This document shows positions 1 through 4,804 of a DNA stretch of 23,127 nt, one piece after another. The notes beneath the pieces were generated by a model. That model saw only the letters and a list, made by a program, of their open reading frames with translations. It searched no databases and was not told the origin of the DNA. Position 1 is the stretch's first letter, and every line of letters starts with the position of its first letter. The position numbers were made by a program, and so were the translations under genes. The stretch comes from an uncultured Lachnoclostridium sp. (GTDB lineage: Bacteria > Bacillota > Clostridia > Lachnospirales > Lachnospiraceae), in contig CABQJX010000032.1 in NCBI GenBank assembly GCA_902464595.1, positions 1 through 23,127 of the forward strand, written 5' to 3'.

Positions 1-5
1 AATAT

Positions 6-79
6 GGCGGAATAGCTCAGTTGGCTAGAGCACACGGTTCATACCCGTGGTGTCGAGAGTTCAAATCTCCCTTCCGCTA
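6..79 (+). tRNA. tRNA-Met (CAT), elongator type
   Basis: A full cloverleaf can be drawn: 7-bp acceptor (6-12 with 72-78), D-stem GCTC/GAGC, anticodon stem CACGG/CCGTG with loop TTCATAC (anticodon CAT at 40-42), and T-arm with loop TTCAAAT. The C11:G24 D-stem pair is the elongator pattern. The discriminator is A79; CCA is not encoded. Two weak points lie in the 3' half: G6-T78 (a G-U first pair) and an A56-C70 mismatch in the T-stem. It is the only gene on the plus strand and faces the lysis end of the phage operon, so it is probably the host tRNA at the prophage junction. That last point is inference. Confidence 0.93.
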
Positions 80-84
80 CTCTG

Positions 85-120
85 AAACCTCGTAAGTATA
101 AGGCTTGCGAGGTTTTTGTT
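85..120 (+). terminator. Intrinsic terminator after tRNA-Met
   Basis: A 12-bp stem (85-96 with 104-115, one G-U pair) around a 7-nt loop is followed by TTGTTTTT. It sits 6 nt after the tRNA and ends the tRNA transcript. Confidence 0.85.
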
Positions 121-147
121 TTTCATTCTTCCAGTATCTAATTTTTA

Positions 148-167
148 TTTATGGACTTTTTATGGAC
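148..167. repeat. Two TTTATGGAC direct repeats, possible integrase arm sites
   Basis: TTTATGGAC occurs at 148-156 and again at 159-167, an 11-bp period (about one helical turn), in AT-rich DNA between the tRNA terminator and the end of the endolysin gene. Paired short direct repeats beside an attachment site are typical of tyrosine-integrase arm sites. No integrase gene is in the window, so the role is inferred from position only. Confidence 0.35.
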
Positions 168-180
168 AGAATATGATTGA

Positions 181-1050
181 TTATTGCGCCAGCCCCGGCC
201 ATCTCAGTGCTCCATCCTGATCCGGAGTAAGCGTCACCGGCTCCACGATCATGCGCCCTTGATCGTCCATGACATACCACTTTCCGTCAATGGTCTGCTG
301 CCCTGTCACCATGGCCCCGTCTGATCCCAGATAGTACCAATGATCCTTATATTGATACCATGTGTCATGCACCATGTAACCGGCGCCATCGAACCAGTAC
401 CATTTGCCGCTGTCTTTATCCTGATACCAGTCGTTTTTCACCGGCTCCCCGGTATCTCCTAGATAAAAACGCCAGCCGCTACCCTCCTGCTGCCAGCCGG
501 ATTTCTTTTCCTGATCCATAACAACACGCCAGTCCGGCAGACCATACCCCAGTATTTTTCCATAAGACTTGCTGTAGGACTTCTGACACACTCCTCCGCC
601 GTTTTCGATCACGCCGGAAGCGCCGGAAGTATTGCCCTCAATGGTCTTGATCTTGCTGGCCGTCACCTCTACAACAATACCAGTGTGATAGGCTCGCTGG
701 CCGTTGGTAAAGAAGATCACTGCCCCAGGCTCCGGGAATGTACTCCACCGGCCTGCTTTTTTGAACTGGTTGACTCCTGTAGGACAATAATGATACAGAT
801 TGCCTCCCAGCAACTTCTCGGCGTCCCCCAACCCGAATGCCTGCACAAATACCTCCGATACAAACATAGCACACCAGGGCTGGGCCTGGTAATTGTCGCC
901 GGTATGGGCCTGGTAGTCCCTGGCAAAGCAGGTATAATTGTTGTTTCCCGCGTTGGCCGTAAAATCGTCCAGATATGCATTGCTTTTCTTTTCCAGGTAT
1001 CCGATCCAGCCGGCGGCCTGGTCGATCAGTTTTTTTACTGTATTTTCCAT
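181..1050 (-). CDS. CHAP-domain endolysin with C-terminal cell-wall-binding repeats
   Basis: Peptidoglycan hydrolase for host lysis, 289 aa. Residues about 1-170 form a CHAP (cysteine peptidase/amidase) domain: catalytic Cys60 in QPWCAMFVSEVF, His122 in AYHTGIVVEV, and Glu138/Asn140 in TIEGNTS. After a linker, about 185-270 carries aromatic/glycine-rich repeats (GWRFYLGDTGEP, GKWYWFDGAGYM, DHWYYLGSDGAM, GKWYVMDDQGRM) of the CW_binding_1 / choline-binding type, which would anchor it to wall polymers. There is no signal peptide, so release depends on the holin. Start ATG at 1050 is chosen because GAAGGAG lies 7 nt upstream. The frame is open to an ATG at 1131, but that start has no ribosome site and its extension would read through a terminator hairpin. 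It is the last gene of the late operon. Confidence 0.93.
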   Translation of the reverse strand: MENTVKKLIDQAAGWIGYLEKKSNAYLDDFTANAGNNNYTCFARDYQAHTGDNYQAQPWCAMFVSEVFVQAFGLGDAEKLLGGNLYHYCPTGVNQFKKAGRWSTFPEPGAVIFFTNGQRAYHTGIVVEVTASKIKTIEGNTSGASGVIENGGGVCQKSYSKSYGKILGYGLPDWRVVMDQEKKSGWQQEGSGWRFYLGDTGEPVKNDWYQDKDSGKWYWFDGAGYMVHDTWYQYKDHWYYLGSDGAMVTGQQTIDGKWYVMDDQGRMIVEPVTLTPDQDGALRWPGLAQ

Positions 1051-1068
1051 GATATTCTCCTTCAAAAT

Positions 1069-1092
1069 AAAAAAGCCCGGTACAAAACCGGG
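1069..1092 (-). terminator. Terminator hairpin directly upstream of the endolysin RBS
   Basis: On the minus strand, CCCGGT (1092-1087), a 5-nt loop and ACCGGG (1081-1076) are followed by C and six T (1074-1069), the form of an intrinsic terminator. The endolysin Shine-Dalgarno begins only a few bases later. It would stop transcripts from upstream unless read through, so it may set endolysin timing or amount. Confidence 0.75.
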
Positions 1093-1112
1093 AAAAATCA
1101 TGTTCAGGTATC

Positions 1113-1141
1113 TTGTAAATAAAATCTGCATATGCTATAAT
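1113..1141 (+). promoter_or_regulatory. Extended -10 promoter for the short plus-strand RNA
   Basis: TTGTAA (1113-1118), a 17-bp spacer and a perfect TATAAT (1136-1141) preceded by TGC (extended -10) form a strong sigma-A-type promoter. It points against the phage operon, away from the endolysin and towards the hairpin at 1183-1215. Predicted start of transcription is about 1148. Confidence 0.82.
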
Positions 1142-1151
1142 GCCAATAGGC

Positions 1152-1179
1152 AAACGATAGGATGTTTCCAAGTGAAACA
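1152..1179 (+). repeat. Direct repeat copy A, in the antisense RNA
   Basis: This copy aligns to 1325-1353 in the same orientation: shared blocks AAACGATAG, ATGT, TCCAA and TGAAACA, separated by single differences and a one-base gap. It lies in the antisense RNA and beyond the terminator of the peptide mRNA, so it is not part of that mRNA body. Confidence 0.9.
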
Positions 1180-1182
1180 AAC

Positions 1183-1215
1183 GAACCCCCAGAAGCTCAC
1201 ACCTTCTGGGGGTTC
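1183..1215. terminator. Bidirectional terminator shared by peptide mRNA and antisense RNA
   Basis: A perfect 13-bp stem (1183-1195 with 1203-1215) closes a 7-nt loop. The plus strand continues TTCCTATTTTT and the minus strand GTTTGTTTC. Two convergent promoters point at it, as in Fst-type loci where RNAI and RNAII share one terminator. Confidence 0.85.
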
Positions 1216-1258
1216 TTCCTATTTTTATACAGTTAAGCATCTGTAGGCTGGTTACCGG

Positions 1259-1345
1259 TTATTTGTCGCCGTCCAACCATTTGATGATGTAGTGGCAGGC
1301 TACACCAGCCGCAACAGCGACGATAAACGATAGAATGTGATCCAA
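1259..1345 (-). CDS. 28-aa single-pass membrane peptide, candidate Fst-like type I toxin
   Basis: Small gene with TTG start at 1343-1345 and GGGAGGTG 5-8 nt upstream. The peptide begins MDHILSFIVAVAAG and ends HYIIKWLDGDK: one hydrophobic helix (about residues 4-21) followed by a short charged tail with a WLD motif. Fst-family toxins have the same plan, a membrane helix then a polar tail. It lacks the proline found in many Fst peptides, so family membership rests mainly on RNA architecture. It has its own promoter (1394-1422), a leader helix over its ribosome site, and a predicted antisense RNA. Its mRNA would be about 205 nt (about 1387 to 1183). Terminators separate it from the 54-aa gene upstream and the endolysin downstream. 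Alternative: a holin-like accessory peptide, given its place among the lysis genes. Confidence 0.75.
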   Translation of the reverse strand: MDHILSFIVAVAAGVACHYIIKWLDGDK

Positions 1346-1353
1346 ATGAAACA
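1325..1353 (+). repeat. Direct repeat copy B, over the peptide translation start
   Basis: Plus-strand copy of the shared 28/29-nt element. Its complement in the peptide mRNA spans the first codons, the TTG start (1343-1345) and the 3' edge of the Shine-Dalgarno (GGGAGGTG at 1352-1359). It is the predicted target of the antisense RNA. Confidence 0.9.
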
Positions 1354-1382
1354 CCTCCCTTCTGTCACCAGATTCGGAGGCG
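1352..1382 (-). promoter_or_regulatory. Leader helix that can close the peptide ribosome site
   Basis: In the peptide mRNA, CGCCTCC (1382-1376) can pair with GGAGGTG (1358-1352) in a 7-bp helix with one G-U pair and a 17-nt loop. This covers the Shine-Dalgarno. Fst RNAI has a comparable leader structure that lowers toxin translation. Pairing was judged by eye; no folding energy was computed. Confidence 0.6.
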
Positions 1383-1393
1383 GTAACATTAGC

Positions 1394-1422
1394 ATTATAG
1401 CACAGCAGCAGCTATGCCGCAA
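1394..1422 (-). promoter_or_regulatory. Extended -10 promoter of the 28-aa peptide gene
   Basis: On the minus strand, TTGCGG (1422-1417), a 17-bp spacer and a perfect TATAAT (1399-1394) preceded by TGC. Predicted start is about 1387. It follows immediately after the terminator of the upstream gene, so the peptide can be expressed in the lysogen independently of the late operon. Confidence 0.8.
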
Positions 1423-1424
1423 TC

Positions 1425-1459
1425 AAAAAACAGCCCCCTGGAGAATCCCTCAGGGCCTG
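1425..1459 (-). terminator. Terminator between the 54-aa gene and the peptide locus
   Basis: A GC-rich imperfect minus-strand hairpin (1459-1431) beginning CAGGCCC and ending GGGGGCTG is followed by six T (1430-1425). It ends late-operon transcription just before the -35 of the peptide promoter. Confidence 0.7.
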
Positions 1460-1482
1460 CCTATGGTTGTACCGGTGCAACT

Positions 1483-1647
1483 CTACTTATCCTCCGTGCC
1501 TACTGCTCTCTCATCTTCCTTTTTGGTTGCAGGGCCAGTGGTTACAAACGTAGTATCCTGAGCGCCCTTCGGTCTTGCCTTCTGGGCTACGTCATTTCTT
1601 CTCTGCTCCTCGGTTCTCTTGTCTGCATGTCCTAATGTGTTTGCCAT
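1483..1647 (-). CDS. 54-aa charged small phage protein, unknown function
   Basis: Begins MANTLGHADKRTEEQRR and ends KKEDERAVGTEDK. It is very rich in Lys, Arg, Glu, Asp, Gln and Thr, has no membrane segment or cysteine, and is probably disordered or a simple helix. The ATG at 1647 is chosen over one 21 nt upstream because GTGAGGA lies at good spacing before it. It lies between the holin and the peptide/antisense locus and is followed by a terminator. No family recognised. Confidence 0.65.
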   Translation of the reverse strand: MANTLGHADKRTEEQRRNDVAQKARPKGAQDTTFVTTGPATKKEDERAVGTEDK

Positions 1648-1739
1648 AATCTTTGTCCTCACTTTCATTGTTGATATGTAATAGTAGTTTCTCCGGCTCT
1701 AACCCTGGCCGGATCGGGAGATAGATGGATCACCTCCTC

Positions 1740-1970
1740 TCAGCTATTTGCTGGCAGCTCCGGAAGCCCTGCGATGGACGTTGCCACCGACAGGATACCG
1801 GACAGCACGGATGCGCTGGCTACCATAGGCCAGTTGACCTCTCCCATGACAGCTGCTGATCCGATGGTAGCGACAAACGTCTGCGCCATGGTCTTTACAG
1901 CTCTCCTGCCTGCTGCGCGGATCCACTGACGGGTATCCACATCCGCTCTAAATACACAGTTTTTAAGCAT
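1740..1970 (-). CDS. Holin, r1t-like
   Basis: 76 aa from the ATG at 1970, with AAGGAGGTG 6 nt upstream (a GTG three codons earlier sits inside that ribosome site and is not used). A basic N-terminus (TRQWIRAAGRRAVK) precedes two hydrophobic segments, about residues 27-44 and 48-68, joined by GEVNW. The run VNWPMVASASVLSGILSVA resembles the second segment of r1t-type holins of Firmicute phages. It would form the membrane lesion that lets the signal-less endolysin reach the wall. It lies after a one-helix membrane protein (1986-2276), a usual pairing in lysis cassettes. Confidence 0.8.
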   Translation of the reverse strand: MLKNCVFRADVDTRQWIRAAGRRAVKTMAQTFVATIGSAAVMGEVNWPMVASASVLSGILSVATSIAGLPELPANS

Positions 1971-1985
1971 AATCTTCACCTCCTT

Positions 1986-2276
1986 CTACTGGTCTATGAT
2001 AGATTCCAACAGCTCGTCCCGGATCTGCTTCATTGCCTCCACTCCGTTTCCGGTAATCTGATGATTGAGCAACGCCGCCAGGCTTTTGGACTGCTGTTTT
2101 TGCATAGTCTCCAATGCGACAAGCCTTTTGTAATCCTTGTCTGAATGCTCTTCCAATTTCTGTACCCGCGCTGTCAAGCGAAAAGCCGGCTTGATTACCT
2201 TAACGATAACCGCACCGGCTCCTCCTACAATGCTTATTCCTCCGCAGATTGCTAAGAGCGTTTGTATGTATTCCAT
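1986..2276 (-). CDS. Membrane protein with coiled coil, probable lysis accessory (second holin/antiholin-like)
   Basis: 96 aa. Residues about 5-27 form one hydrophobic helix (LLAICGGISIVGGAGAVIV); about 36-75 is a charged, coiled-coil-like stretch, and the C-terminus is acidic. The plan (one helix plus cytoplasmic coiled coil) recalls XhlA-like and other small lysis-accessory proteins, but no family is certain. AGGAAGG precedes ATG 2276. Its start lies inside the 3' end of the 59-aa gene (2252-2431), so the two are probably translationally coupled. Confidence 0.7.
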   Translation of the reverse strand: MEYIQTLLAICGGISIVGGAGAVIVKVIKPAFRLTARVQKLEEHSDKDYKRLVALETMQKQQSKSLAALLNHQITGNGVEAMKQIRDELLESIIDQ

Positions 2277-2431
2277 GATCTTCCTTCCTGTTCTATTGCC
2301 TTCAAGATTTCTTCCCGTTCACCTTCCGTTAAATTCTTATAGCCTGCTAAAACCTCCGAAGGATCTTCCCCTGCTTCTTTCCGTATACGCAAGGCCCGGA
2401 TCATGATCGACTTTTGAATATTGCTAATCAC
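2252..2431 (-). CDS. 59-aa small phage protein, unknown function
   Basis: Begins MISNIQKSIMIRALRIRK, contains KEAGEDPSEVLAGYKNLT and ends SWNTYKRS. It is mostly helical and charged. Start is a GTG at 2431 with AGGAGG 7 nt upstream, overlapping the TGA stop of the preceding gene by 2 nt (stop 2428-2430). The TAG stop at 2252 lies inside the next gene, an overlap of 25 nt. Similar short proteins lie between tail-fibre and holin genes in Clostridia prophages from general knowledge; function unknown. Confidence 0.72.
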   Translation of the reverse strand: MISNIQKSIMIRALRIRKEAGEDPSEVLAGYKNLTEGEREEILKAIEQEGRSWNTYKRS

Positions 2432-2757
2432 ACAGACGCACCTCCTATCATATCTGCTAAAACAATTGTTAATTCTGCATTCTCTTGGGATAGTTGAGAA
2501 ATCCGCTCTGAATCGGTTGGTATATATTCTGCGGGCTCTTCATTTCCTGTTTCATCTACTGTGTAAAAAATACCATCTTTATATATATCGCCTGCCTGCA
2601 CCAACCATTTGTATTCTTCTGCAAATGCATTATCTCCATAAATTGCACGAGTAATTTGATTTGCATCTTCACAATCATTGAACATGGCAATATTTTGAAT
2701 AGTACCTTTTGGACTATTATCGACCATAATATAAGGTTTTGCAAATTCACGCTTCAT
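2428..2757 (-). CDS. Fibre-associated small phage protein, unknown function
   Basis: 109 aa, begins MKREFAKPYIMVDNSPKG. The C-terminal third has a short coiled-coil-like stretch (SERISQLSQENAELTIVLADMI). It directly follows the glycine-rich fibre gene and shares its AT-rich composition, so it may be a fibre chaperone or attachment partner exchanged together with it; this is inferred from position. The ribosome site AGGAGG lies just upstream of ATG 2757. Confidence 0.65.
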   Translation of the reverse strand: MKREFAKPYIMVDNSPKGTIQNIAMFNDCEDANQITRAIYGDNAFAEEYKWLVQAGDIYKDGIFYTVDETGNEEPAEYIPTDSERISQLSQENAELTIVLADMIGGASV

Positions 2758-2773
2758 AGCTTCCTCCTAATTA

Positions 2774-3961
2774 TTAGTATAGTTTTATAATTGCAATCCC
2801 TGAGCCTCCATTGCCTCCAGCAGCATAAACGTAGTTTGATCCATGTCCACCACCGCCACCTCCACCTGTGTTGGTGCTTCCGTTGTGTCCGTTTTTTTGA
2901 TATTCTCCACCTTGTCCACCGCCGCCAGAACCTCCATTTCCATAATTAGCACTGGACGCACCGCCTCCACCACCACCTCCAGCATATAATGTACCGGAAG
3001 ATTCACCGAATACTCTTGTAGTTGAGCCTTGGCCTTGACCACTAGCGTTTCCACCATTTGAAGCACCATTTTGCGCATGTTCTATGTAACCATCAAAATC
3101 ATCATACCCTCCACGACCACCTCCTGAGCCTCCATTGCCTCCATATTGACGTTCACCTCTGGCTCCACCTATCCCTCCATTAGCAGAACATAATATTTTA
3201 TTGTTGCTTGTTATACTGGTTGTTCCACCTGTGTTCCCATCATATGTTGTATTGCTTCCTCCACCACCGCCACCAATAATACAATTTAATATTTGTCCGC
3301 CAGATATGGATATATTTTTGACCGTTTTCGTATATCCACCTCCGCCGCCACCGCCACCTCTACCATAAAAGTTTGATTTTGATCCATCGCCTTTTCCACC
3401 CCCGCCTCCTCCACCAACACAAAACGCGTCCATTTTGGAATATCCTTCCGGGATTGTATAGCTTCCGCTAGCAGTAAACGTCTTGTTTAAAATTCCTAAA
3501 GTGGTAGCCTGGGCATTGATAGGCGTCCCAATCATATCCCCTTTATTTGTAGTGACATACGGAAAAATACTGAAAAAATATTTTGTATTCAGATTGGGCA
3601 GATCCAGGAATGATTGAGACAAACCTCCCGAAGCCGTATTATTTCCAGCCCCTTTGTATATTTGTGTCCCCTCATTAATCCCAGGATAGCCGCTTGTACT
3701 ATAGCGGATCATAACCCCGCTGTAAGGTTTTCCTGCCGCCTGATTCGGGTTCTGCCATTTTGCCAAAACTCTGCGACCAGAATAGGCGGCCACACTAAAA
3801 GACAGAAGGCTGTTGACTTCCAGCTCTCCTTCTATTACTTCATCATTGCTATCTTGCGTGATTGTCCTTTCTCCCTTTAAAATGTGCTTTTTCAATGCAG
3901 TTACATCATCAGACGTAACTCCGCCTCCGCCTGCTGCCGCTGGTATCCATATCTCACTCAT
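2774..3961 (-). CDS. Glycine-rich tail fibre / receptor-binding protein
   Basis: 395 aa from ATG 3961; a GTG at 3967 is a less likely start. The N-terminus (MSEIWIPAAAGGGG, then TALKKHILKGERT) resembles the virion-attachment end of Firmicute tail fibres. About residues 55-156 look like a fibronectin-type beta domain. From about 160 to the end are repeated runs of 5-8 glycines broken by short polar loops, ending SGIAIIKLY. Glycine-rich lattices of this kind form adhesin tips (as in T4 gp38-type proteins) whose loops recognise the host surface. The start overlaps the stop of the upstream gene. The 3' part and the following gene are AT-richer than the baseplate genes, a sign of exchange of the receptor-binding module. 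Confidence 0.82.
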   Translation of the reverse strand: MSEIWIPAAAGGGGVTSDDVTALKKHILKGERTITQDSNDEVIEGELEVNSLLSFSVAAYSGRRVLAKWQNPNQAAGKPYSGVMIRYSTSGYPGINEGTQIYKGAGNNTASGGLSQSFLDLPNLNTKYFFSIFPYVTTNKGDMIGTPINAQATTLGILNKTFTASGSYTIPEGYSKMDAFCVGGGGGGGKGDGSKSNFYGRGGGGGGGGYTKTVKNISISGGQILNCIIGGGGGGSNTTYDGNTGGTTSITSNNKILCSANGGIGGARGERQYGGNGGSGGGRGGYDDFDGYIEHAQNGASNGGNASGQGQGSTTRVFGESSGTLYAGGGGGGGASSANYGNGGSGGGGQGGEYQKNGHNGSTNTGGGGGGGHGSNYVYAAGGNGGSGIAIIKLY

Positions 3962-4406
3962 TGACACTCACCCCCACAAGTTTGATATTAAAATCTTCCA
4001 TTGGTTTTTTGATCGGGCAGCAGAAAACAGCCTGGCCGTCCAGCGCTTCTCCCGCCTTTATCATTCCAGCCATTTTATCCCAGACCTTGACCGTCTCTGC
4101 CGGGGTGTCCTTTTTGGCCGCGCTCATGAGCTGCACCTTGTCCGTTGCTTTCAGCCCTAGTACTTCTACTGTCTGGGTATACGGCGCGGATCCGCTCCAG
4201 TCTGAGGCAGGGAGAGTGATCTCTACCTCATTTGACATACGGTTAACTTCTCTGTTGGTGGCATTGATCTCCTTTGCCCCAAACTTATCACCCTGACGGG
4301 TATATTCTGTTTCGTCTACAGGTGTTACTGTTCCGTCCCCATTTTCGTTCAGACGAATTTTTTTCTGTTCAAACAAAGCGTCTACAAAATCTGTTTTTAA
4401 AGCCAT
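3954..4406 (-). CDS. Baseplate/tail-tip protein, upper fibre connector
   Basis: 150 aa. The N-terminal part includes DGTVTPVDETEYTRQGDKFG and KEINATNREVN; the second half (ITLPASDWSGSAPYTQTVEV) looks like a beta-sandwich. Proteins with an N-terminal EYTQxGDxFxAxxINATN-like pattern and a SGSAPYTQ strand are common just before fibres in Clostridia siphophages. The probable role is to link the baseplate to the fibre. It overlaps its upstream neighbour by 10 nt and the fibre gene by 8 nt, so the three are tightly coupled. Confidence 0.68.
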   Translation of the reverse strand: MALKTDFVDALFEQKKIRLNENGDGTVTPVDETEYTRQGDKFGAKEINATNREVNRMSNEVEITLPASDWSGSAPYTQTVEVLGLKATDKVQLMSAAKKDTPAETVKVWDKMAGMIKAGEALDGQAVFCCPIKKPMEDFNIKLVGVSVNE

Positions 4407-4804
4407 GTATTCACATCTCCTCCCAATGTCATTTCCAAGGTTGGTCTGTTGTCCATGCCCGACTGGATATTCCGATATATTTTCAGGCAGGCGCTTTCAA
4501 TCCGGTTCAGTTCCTTCCAGCCAATAAAGGGCTGATTATCGCTATATGTCTGCTTTTCTCCGATCTCAAAAGGATATGTACCGGTGCAAATGTGATCCAG
4601 ATTATTCTCAAACCGGTTAATCTCATCTGCATAAAATCCATAGTCCTGATAGGTCTTGTCCTGCCCCATATCCTCAAAATCAAACTCCGGCCAGAGTTCC
4701 AAGGCCATGCTCCGGATCTCGTTAAGATTGCCCTTGATCCGGTTGTAATCCTGAATATTAAAAAAATCACTTGCCTGCCAGTCTGTTTTTGGCTGTTGCC
4801 ACAT
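4397..4804 (-). CDS. Tail-tip structural protein
   Basis: 135 aa, begins MWQQPKTDWQASDFFNIQDY, then NRIKGNLNEIRSMA. The opening W-x-x-P-K-T-D-W with Y-N-R-I-K-x-N is a recurring pattern of small baseplate proteins in Firmicute siphophages. It overlaps the 3' end of the large tail-tip gene by 38 nt and has GGAGGG 9 nt before ATG 4804. Exact function unknown; a structural adaptor is inferred from position. Confidence 0.68.
   Translation of the reverse strand: MWQQPKTDWQASDFFNIQDYNRIKGNLNEIRSMALELWPEFDFEDMGQDKTYQDYGFYADEINRFENNLDHICTGTYPFEIGEKQTYSDNQPFIGWKELNRIESACLKIYRNIQSGMDNRPTLEMTLGGDVNTWL

Larger units (their letters stand above)
1148..1226 (+). ncRNA. Predicted antisense RNA, type I antitoxin (RNAII-like)
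   Basis: A transcript of about 75-80 nt is implied by the promoter at 1113-1141 and the hairpin at 1183-1215 followed by TTCCTATTTTT. It contains no credible reading frame. Bases 1152-1179 repeat, with 25 of 29 aligned positions matching, the plus-strand copy of the translation start region of the 28-aa peptide (1325-1353). The RNA can therefore pair with that mRNA over the start codon and up to the ribosome site; two of the differences become G-U pairs. Its terminator loop CTCACAC is complementary to the loop of the peptide mRNA terminator. Size and layout match RNAII of the Fst/par systems. It is a prediction; expression is not shown. Confidence 0.72.

Noticed and set aside
1051..1131. N-terminal extension of the endolysin from ATG 1131
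   Set aside because: No Shine-Dalgarno, the extension reads through a terminator hairpin, and a strong site precedes ATG 1050.
638..1240. 200-aa minus-strand open frame over the endolysin N-terminal region
   Set aside because: It is in another frame of the endolysin gene, starts with no ribosome site, and resembles no protein; the endolysin frame has clear CHAP motifs.
1337..1635. Plus-strand open frames over the peptide locus
   Set aside because: They lie opposite promoter, peptide and 54-aa genes, with no ribosome site or family likeness.
2785..3078. 97-aa frame inside the fibre gene
   Set aside because: Alternative-frame reading of glycine codons; low-complexity valine/glutamate product.
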